NCBI RefSeq assembly: GCF_003182355.1
Contig: NZ_QGTW01000002.1
Coordinates: 1-64,000 of the forward strand
Source: Cytobacillus oceanisediminis
Lineage (GTDB): Bacteria > Bacillota > Bacilli > Bacillales > Cytobacillaceae
DNA: 64,000 nucleotides
Direction: 5' to 3'
The translations under genes were made by a program, and so were the position numbers. How positions within the stretch are numbered: position 1 is the first letter of the stretch; each line of letters starts with the position of its first letter. Shown piece after piece: positions 58,594 to 64,000 of this stretch. The notes beneath the pieces were generated by a model that searched no databases, was not told where the DNA came from, and worked only from the letters and a program-made list of their open reading frames with translations.

Positions 58594-60135
58594 TTGAAAA
58601 AGGTAACAAGTGTATTTTGGATTTCGCTCGTTATTGCGAGTATCTTTGTTATTTGGGGCATGGTTGCACCTGTTCAGTTAGGTGAAGTTATGAATGGAAC
58701 TAAAGCCTACTTTCTGGATTCGTTTGGCTGGTTTTATCAGTTATCAGCTACCTTTTTTCTTATATTTGCCTTGTTTTTGATTTTTAGCAAGTATGGAAAA
58801 ATCAAATTAGGTGCAAATGATGATAAGCCCGATTTTAGACGCAGTACTTGGTTTGCCATGCTATTTAGTGCTGGAATGGGCATAGGTTTGTTGTTTTTTG
58901 GAGTATCTGAACCAATTTCCCACTTTACGAGCCCGCCAATAGGCGAAGGAGGTACCCCAGAGGCTGCAAGAGTTGCTTTAAGGTATACTTATTTGCATTG
59001 GGGTTTTCATGCATGGGCGATTTATTCTGTTATAGCGCTTGTTCTTGCTTATTATAAATTTAGAAAGAAACAGCCGGGATTAATGAGTATTACACTTACA
59101 CCACTTTTAGGAGATCGGGCTAAAGGAATCATTGGCATCATTGTCGATAGTGTAGCCGTATTTGCAACGATTTTTGGGGTAGCCGCCTCCCTTGGACTGG
59201 GAGCAGCCCAAATTAACGGCGGCCTTAATTATGTGGCAGGAGTGCCCAACAATTTTACTGTGCAGCTTGTGATTATAGCAATCGTAACGGTCTTATTTAT
59301 CCTATCAGCAAGTACAGGCCTTCAAAGAGGGATAAAATATTTAAGTAATGCCAATCTGGTACTGGCTGTTATTCTGCTTTTTACCTTCTTAATCTTAGCG
59401 CCAACAGGGTTTGTGCTTGATCTTTTTACAACTACACTGGGGAGCTACGTGCAAAATTTGCCGAGCATGGGATTAAGGCTGGCTCCTTTTAATGAAGAGC
59501 AAGCAACTTGGATACAGGATTGGACCATTTTTTATTGGGCATGGTGGATTGCATGGGCTCCGTTTGTCGGGACTTTTATAGCCCGTGTATCCAAGGGAAG
59601 AACCGTAAGAGAGTTCATGATTGCCGTTCTCGTCATTCCTACGATTGTGTGTGCTTTTTGGTTTAGCGTGTTTGGAGGGACGGCCATTTATTTTGAGTTT
59701 TTTGAAGGTGCAAATATCGCTGGCCAAAGCCTTGAGACAGCATTATTTTTTGTATATGACCGTTTGGCATTCTCAGGGGCTCTTGTTATCGTAACATTAT
59801 TGCTTATAACTACTTTCTTTGTAACCTCTGCTGATTCTGCAACCTTCGTATTGGGGATGCAAACAACCAATGGCGACCTTAATCCCCCTAACTTTGTAAA
59901 AATCGTCTGGGGATTGTTTTTATCTGCCTCAGCAGTTGTATTGATGCTCTCAGGAGGGCTGAGTGCCATGCAGACAGCCATTATTGTCAGTGCATTCCCA
60001 CTGACGTTTGTATTAATCGCCATGTCATTTGCCATTTTAAAAGAGTTTAGAAAGGAAGTTCCTGCAAAAAGCGCGGCAAAGAAAAAAGCCAAAAAGGTGA
60101 AATCGGGGGATGAACCTGATCCGGGCCTCGTCTAA
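58594..60135 (+). CDS. BCCT family betaine/carnitine/choline transporter
   Basis: About 513 aa with 12 membrane segments. Imports a quaternary-amine osmoprotectant, usually with sodium. Signatures: FSAGMGIGLLFFGVSEPISHF and the Trp-rich WTIFYWAWWIAWAPFVGTFIARVSKGRTVREF. The basic C-terminal tail may sense osmolarity. An in-frame TTG at 58585 touches GGGAG; the TTG at 58594 is 9 nt from it and is preferred. OpuD-like; the exact substrate is not decidable. Confidence 0.93.
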   Translation: MKKVTSVFWISLVIASIFVIWGMVAPVQLGEVMNGTKAYFLDSFGWFYQLSATFFLIFALFLIFSKYGKIKLGANDDKPDFRRSTWFAMLFSAGMGIGLLFFGVSEPISHFTSPPIGEGGTPEAARVALRYTYLHWGFHAWAIYSVIALVLAYYKFRKKQPGLMSITLTPLLGDRAKGIIGIIVDSVAVFATIFGVAASLGLGAAQINGGLNYVAGVPNNFTVQLVIIAIVTVLFILSASTGLQRGIKYLSNANLVLAVILLFTFLILAPTGFVLDLFTTTLGSYVQNLPSMGLRLAPFNEEQATWIQDWTIFYWAWWIAWAPFVGTFIARVSKGRTVREFMIAVLVIPTIVCAFWFSVFGGTAIYFEFFEGANIAGQSLETALFFVYDRLAFSGALVIVTLLLITTFFVTSADSATFVLGMQTTNGDLNPPNFVKIVWGLFLSASAVVLMLSGGLSAMQTAIIVSAFPLTFVLIAMSFAILKEFRKEVPAKSAAKKKAKKVKSGDEPDPGLV

Positions 60136-60170
60136 TAAATTAATTGCCTAATTAAATAATAATTTTTTAA

Positions 60171-60199
60171 AAAACCATGACTATAGTCATGGTTTTTTT
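60171..60199 (+). terminator. terminator after the BCCT gene
   Basis: AAAACCATGAC tata GTCATGGTTTT and further T. Confidence 0.92.
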
Positions 60200-60335
60200 C
60201 GTTCTATATTAAAAATTTCAGGATAAAAGCATCATTTTCAAAATAATCGGAAAATTATCAAGGAACACTGCCCTCCCTAACAGAAATGTATATTGTATTT
60301 ATTTAGCAATATTAGCAATAAGGAGGGGTTTTTTA

Positions 60336-62531
60336 TTGAAATTTCTTAAGGGCTTTAAAAAGTTAACCTGGATCTCGCTGGCTCTTATCATGATATTTAG
60401 TGCTGCTATGCCGATTGAAGCGAGGGTAATCAATGACGATCGGGCAACATCAGTCAATCAAGAAGACACCAACTATGCATTTATACAATTTGGTGATTCA
60501 CCGATCGCTTCCTATGATGGATCGATCAGCGGCTATGAATCGACAAAACCCTTAAAAGGACAAAAGGTAAATCTCAATACCCCAGCAGCAAATAAGTATG
60601 GCAAAAGACTTCAAGCACAACGTGAGAATTATATAAAATGGCTGGCAAAACAGTTTCCGCAAGTTGAAGTGTTAACAGAATATGCCGTGACGTTTAATGG
60701 TCTTGGATTAAAACTTAATGGAGTTTCCCTTAAGGAAGTAAGCCGTGGACCAGGCGTTTTAAAAACAGGCTATAGTGGAACCTATCAAAAAGCAATGAGT
60801 GAAAGTACCTCCTTAATCAATGCTGAACCAGTGTGGAACGCCCTTGGGGGCCAGGCTGGTGCCGGCGAAGGAATGAAAGTGGGGGTAATTGATTCTGGAA
60901 TTGACCATGCTCACCCTTTCCTGCAGCCAAATGAAGGTATGGAGATGCCAGCTGGTTATCCTAAAGGAGATAACGAATTTGCAAGTGAGAAAGTAATTGT
61001 AGCAAAGGTATTCCATCAGGAGCCTTGGCAGACTCCAGAAGCGGTTGACAGCCATGGAACACATGTTGCTGGCACTATTGCCGGGAAAGCCGGCACAGAG
61101 CCAGAACTAGGCGATAAAACCCTTAGCGGAGTAGCACCTGGTGCATACTTAGGAAATTATAATGTTTTCCCAGGCAATGTGGAAAACGCAAAGAGTTTAT
61201 TTATCGCAAAAGCCGTAGAAGAGGCTGTTAAAGATGGCATGGATGTGCTAAACCTAAGTTTGGGCGGTACGCCTCATAAAGGTGCTGATCTCCTTGACAT
61301 GACTGTTAACGCAGCAGTTGATGCTGGAGTTGTTGTGGCCATTTCTGCAGGTAACGAAGGACCAGGAAACTATACAGTAGGATCCCCGGGTACAGCAGAT
61401 AAGGTAATCACTGTGGCCGCTACAACAAATAGCCGTTCGTTTGCGATGTTCCTAGAATCTGCCGCCCTATCAGGAGGCAAAACAGTAGCGACTACAGGCA
61501 CGGATGGAGGAAAAGTTACAAAAGAGTTTTCTGGTGAATTCTCACTTTGGGCCGATCATGCCGGAGGAGATAAGCTTGCTTGTTCTCCAATAAACGGAAA
61601 ACCTCTTGAAGGAAAGCTTGCCCTTATTCAGAGGGGCAGCTGCACATTTGCAGAAAAGATTAACAATGCTGCAGCAGCAGGAGCTGTTGGGGCCATTATT
61701 TATCAGTTGGATGGTGTGGAAGAACCCATTCCAATGTCATCTGATGGAGCATTAATACCAGCGGTTATGATTGGAAATAGTGCAGGTAATGAGCTAATTG
61801 ATAGTCCTGAAAACAATAGTGTAACGATCACCTATCCATTAACAGAGGTAGAGGCAGACCCTAACTTACTGGCAAACTTCAGTTCATGGGGCCCAACACC
61901 AAATTATCAATTAAAGCCTGATATAGCAGCACCAGGGGTAAATATTTACTCTTCGGTTGTCGGCGGCGGCTATGAGCTTTATCAGGGTACGTCAATGGCC
62001 AGTCCTCATGTGGCCGGTGCGGCAGCTATTCTATTGGCTAACAGCAAGAAGATAGGATTAGGATGGGGCCCAGCGGAAGTTAAGGCTGCCTTAATGGGTA
62101 CAGCAAATGACTTGGAGGGCAGTGTGATTCCGAATATAGATGTATCAGATCCACTAAAAGCGGGCTCTGGCCTTATCGACCTTGGACAAGCGATGGATCC
62201 GGCTGCCATGGCATTTCCATCTTCATTGAGTTTTGGGCTTGTGCGTCCTGCAGGGGAGCAAACCTATCATTTGGCCTTTGCTTTGGTTAATTCTACTGAC
62301 CAAGAGCAGACATATACCATCAATAGTGATGAAAACTTAAGTATAAATACGAGTAAAGTAACTCTTAAGCCAAAGGAAAGCAAAGAAGTTACGGTAACGG
62401 TTCGAAACCGCGGCAGCCAGGGATCAGGACAGCACGGAAATCCTGAATTTATGAGCGGATATATCAATGTAACCTCAACTGAAGGTGATATCCGTATTCC
62501 ATACCTATATGTTATTGATTATAACCGCTAG
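60336..62531 (+). CDS. Vpr-like secreted subtilisin-family serine protease
   Basis: 731 aa. Signal peptide (WISLALIMIFSAAMPIEA), an inhibitor-like propeptide, and the S8 catalytic domain with Asp in GVIDSGIDHAHP, His in DSHGTHVAGT and Ser in GTSMASPHVAGA. A PA domain is inserted (about 385-500, with GKLALIQRGSCTFAEKI). A C-terminal beta domain follows. Resembles minor extracellular protease Vpr. TTG start at 60336 with AAGGAGGGG upstream. Confidence 0.95.
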   Translation: MKFLKGFKKLTWISLALIMIFSAAMPIEARVINDDRATSVNQEDTNYAFIQFGDSPIASYDGSISGYESTKPLKGQKVNLNTPAANKYGKRLQAQRENYIKWLAKQFPQVEVLTEYAVTFNGLGLKLNGVSLKEVSRGPGVLKTGYSGTYQKAMSESTSLINAEPVWNALGGQAGAGEGMKVGVIDSGIDHAHPFLQPNEGMEMPAGYPKGDNEFASEKVIVAKVFHQEPWQTPEAVDSHGTHVAGTIAGKAGTEPELGDKTLSGVAPGAYLGNYNVFPGNVENAKSLFIAKAVEEAVKDGMDVLNLSLGGTPHKGADLLDMTVNAAVDAGVVVAISAGNEGPGNYTVGSPGTADKVITVAATTNSRSFAMFLESAALSGGKTVATTGTDGGKVTKEFSGEFSLWADHAGGDKLACSPINGKPLEGKLALIQRGSCTFAEKINNAAAAGAVGAIIYQLDGVEEPIPMSSDGALIPAVMIGNSAGNELIDSPENNSVTITYPLTEVEADPNLLANFSSWGPTPNYQLKPDIAAPGVNIYSSVVGGGYELYQGTSMASPHVAGAAAILLANSKKIGLGWGPAEVKAALMGTANDLEGSVIPNIDVSDPLKAGSGLIDLGQAMDPAAMAFPSSLSFGLVRPAGEQTYHLAFALVNSTDQEQTYTINSDENLSINTSKVTLKPKESKEVTVTVRNRGSQGSGQHGNPEFMSGYINVTSTEGDIRIPYLYVIDYNR

Positions 62532-62566
62532 AAAAAAAGGGATTGCCATTGGCAGTCCCTTTTTGT
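62532..62566. terminator. bidirectional terminator
   Basis: AAAAAAAGGGATTGCC att GGCAGTCCCTTTTT serves the protease gene and, in reverse, the thioredoxin-like gene. Confidence 0.88.
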
Positions 62567-62570
62567 ATCT

Positions 62571-62897
62571 CTATCCAAAGACTCCTTCATAAATCCTCTG
62601 AAAATCTATCCGAAGTTTCTCTATCGGGACAAATCGGGCCTCTCTTAAAGCCTCTCTTCCATCCAGGTATAAAACAATTACAGGTACTGTGAAAGCCATA
62701 AGAAAACCGGCTATTTCCGTTACCTTGCCCGCATTAACGAGGCCAGCTTCTATGCGGGGATATTCTCTTAATACTTCCTCAACCTGAGGAAGCAAACCAT
62801 GGCAGACACTTCAGCTGTCAGTTAACACATAAATAAAGCTCAGTTCATGGTTCAGAATGAATTGCTGCACTTCTTCCATGGATGTCAGCTCTTTCAT
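62571..62897 (-). CDS. thioredoxin-like protein, candidate selenoprotein (in-frame TGA in CxxC)
   Basis: 108 aa if TGA is read through. ATG at 62897 with GGGAGGAG upstream. The frame runs MKELTSMEEVQQFILNHEL...YVLTDS, then TGA (62811-62813), then SVCHGLLPQVEEVL...TVPVIVLYLDGRE. The TGA lies exactly where the first Cys of the thioredoxin-type CxxC motif belongs, giving U-S-V-C; the cis-Pro loop TVP is intact. Both sides of the TGA read as one uninterrupted domain without frameshift. Bacillus homologues, as I recall them, have CSVCH here. A hairpin fitting bacterial SECIS rules follows. Otherwise it is a nonsense pseudogene, with the piece from 62795 unlikely to fold. Confidence 0.7.
62774..62792 (-). 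promoter_or_regulatory. candidate bacterial SECIS hairpin
   Basis: In mRNA sense CTTCCTC AGGTT GAGGAAG: a perfect 7-bp stem with a 5-nt loop containing GGU. It begins 18 nt after the TGA and its loop 25 nt after it. Bacterial SECIS elements have a G in the first two loop bases and a loop 16-37 nt from UGA; both hold here. Confidence 0.55.
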
Positions 62898-63039
62898 GGG
62901 ACTCCTCCCTTTTTCAGTAAAGACTTTTTTCTATTATACAATAGGATTTCCTTAAATCTTTCTAGAATATCTTATTGGGTTATTCTAATGCATTTAAAGG
63001 CTACAATAGGGTTCAGATAATCAGAATAGGAGTGATTGG

Positions 63040-63645
63040 ATGGCAAATCTATGGGAAGAGAAATTTGGGGCTGAGGGTTATTTGTATGGCGAAGAGCCAA
63101 ATGAGTTTATAAGAGAACAGGCGTACCGGCTTGAGGGAAGAAAAAAAATTATTGCTTTTGCAGAGGGGGAAGGACGCAATGCTGTTTTTCTTGCCAGGAA
63201 AGGCCATGAAGTAACAGCCTGGGATTATACGCAAAACGGATTAAAGAAGACTGAAAAATTGGCTGAGCGCCATAACGTCAGAGTAGAAACAGGCCAGAAG
63301 GATTTAATCCATGATCCTGTGCCTTCCGAGGAGTATGATGCATCCATAATGGTTTTTGGTCACTTTTTTAAAAAGGATCAAAAAACGGTATTTGATAAGC
63401 TGCTTTCAGTAGTAAAGCCCGGAGGCATCGTAATGGTGGAGGTTTACTCAGAGGATCAGCTTCGGTATCAAACAGGCGGCCCTAAAAGGGTTGATATGGT
63501 ATATGATCCTGCAGACCTGCTGGAATGGATTCGGGGCTATAGGGTGCTTCATTTCTTTTATGGGGAACAAGAGAGAGTGGAAGGCACAGGACATACTGGT
63601 ACTGGCCATGTTGTACAGATAATATTGCAAAAAGCAAAAATCTAG
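63040..63645 (+). CDS. class I SAM-dependent methyltransferase (TehB-like)
   Basis: 201 aa. MANLWEEKFGAEGYLYGEEPNEFI is the N-terminal signature of this family; motif I is AFAEGEGRNAVFLARKG (about 39-55), the acidic ribose-binding end is TAWDYT, and motif region KPGGIVMVEVYSEDQL follows. The substrate is unknown; relatives act on small molecules such as tellurite or thiols. AGGAGTGATTGG precedes the ATG. Confidence 0.88.
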   Translation: MANLWEEKFGAEGYLYGEEPNEFIREQAYRLEGRKKIIAFAEGEGRNAVFLARKGHEVTAWDYTQNGLKKTEKLAERHNVRVETGQKDLIHDPVPSEEYDASIMVFGHFFKKDQKTVFDKLLSVVKPGGIVMVEVYSEDQLRYQTGGPKRVDMVYDPADLLEWIRGYRVLHFFYGEQERVEGTGHTGTGHVVQIILQKAKI

Positions 63646-63648
63646 ATT

Positions 63649-63677
63649 AAAAGGGAGGCTGAATGGCCTCCCTTTTG
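63649..63677. terminator. bidirectional terminator between methyltransferase and MFS genes
   Basis: AAAAGGGAGGC tgaat GGCCTCCCTTTT, usable on both strands. Confidence 0.88.
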
Positions 63678-63681
63678 CTTT

Positions 63682-64000
63682 TTAGGAGATAACAGTGTGG
63701 CTGTTGCTGGCTTTTGCGGAGTATATTCGATATAAGACAAATGCAATAGCTGAAAGCAGGATCCCTGAGATGTAAGGAAAACCAATGCTGATGCTAAATA
63801 GCAGACCGCCGAGCGGAGGACCGATAATTCTGCCCAGAGAATCAAACGATGATAATAGTCCTGTCGTACTGCCGTGCCCGGTTTGCGAGGTTTTTGTCAG
63901 CAGTGAGGAAACGCTTGGACGGATAAAACCGTTCCCTACACCAAATACGGTTAAATAAATGGCAGCTGTTGCAAAGCTATCAATCAATAATATAAGAGCA
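63682..64000 (-). CDS. MFS transporter, C-terminal part (cut by window edge)
   Basis: About 106 aa inside the window; the frame stays open to position 64000, so the start lies outside. Three membrane segments are seen; GNGFIRPSVSSLLTK, then GLLSSFDSLGRIIGPPLGGLLF, which is the motif C-like antiporter signature of multidrug-efflux MFS proteins. Likely a drug or metabolite exporter. Confidence 0.8.
   Translation of the reverse strand, partial: ALILLIDSFATAAIYLTVFGVGNGFIRPSVSSLLTKTSQTGHGSTTGLLSSFDSLGRIIGPPLGGLLFSISIGFPYISGILLSAIAFVLYRIYSAKASNSHTVIS

Overview
The window is the replication-origin region of a low-GC Gram-positive, spore-forming member of the Bacillaceae. The evidence is the gene order (16S rRNA, gyrA, gyrB, remB, recF, yaaA, dnaN, dnaA, oriC, rpmH, rnpA, spoIIIJ, jag, mnmE, mnmG, rsmG, noc, soj, spo0J), Bacillus-type Shine-Dalgarno sites, TTG and GTG starts (dnaA itself starts with TTG), and the sporulation genes spoIIIJ, jag, soj, spo0J and yyaC. 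The window reads opposite to the usual dnaA-forward map, so the dnaA side is on the minus strand.

Layout. 1-11,000 (minus): 5' end of a 16S gene with tandem rrn promoters, an HD-GYP-like protein, gyrase, recF, DNA clamp and initiator. 9,500-11,420: bipartite oriC with DnaA boxes on both sides of dnaA and a DnaA-trio unwinding element between dnaA and dnaN. 11,600-22,050 (plus): rpmH to spo0J, with a parS inside spo0J and a DnaA-box cluster before mnmE. 22,100-30,500: DUF554, yyaC, mscS, DUF951, yyaE, ychF and rpsF-ssb-rpsR. 30,700-37,450: yybS, gdpP, rplI, dnaC and purA with a paired PurBox operator. 37,780-38,720: a four-tRNA cluster (Lys, Glu, Asp, Phe) carrying odd tRNA 5'-half modules. 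39,000-48,630: an M23 peptidase, the walRKHIJ operon (second parS inside walK), htrC, a CxxH/CxxC mini-protein and rlmH.

48,600-52,270 appears to be an inserted cassette. The 3' end of rlmH is duplicated 3.6 kb downstream and terminal inverted repeats are present, the layout of a staphylococcal SCC element. It carries a three-gene GMC-oxidoreductase module and no recombinase. From there to the end the window is accessory: a Thr-rich secreted protein, a giant GH18-deacetylase-GT2 fusion resembling poly-N-acetylglucosamine machinery, DUF421, a small acidic lipoprotein, a BCCT transporter, a Vpr-like subtilase, a thioredoxin-like gene, a methyltransferase and the end of an MFS transporter.

The most interesting points are: (1) the thioredoxin-like gene at 62,571-62,897 has an in-frame TGA exactly at the first Cys of its CxxC motif, followed by a hairpin meeting bacterial SECIS criteria, so it is a candidate selenoprotein; (2) the SCC-like cassette at rlmH; (3) tRNA 5'-half modules preceding intact tRNA genes; (4) a six-copy 20-bp iteron array before rpsF. 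Several dispersed intergenic repeat families (one MITE-like) lie at operon junctions. All calls were made by reading the sequence; no database search was run.
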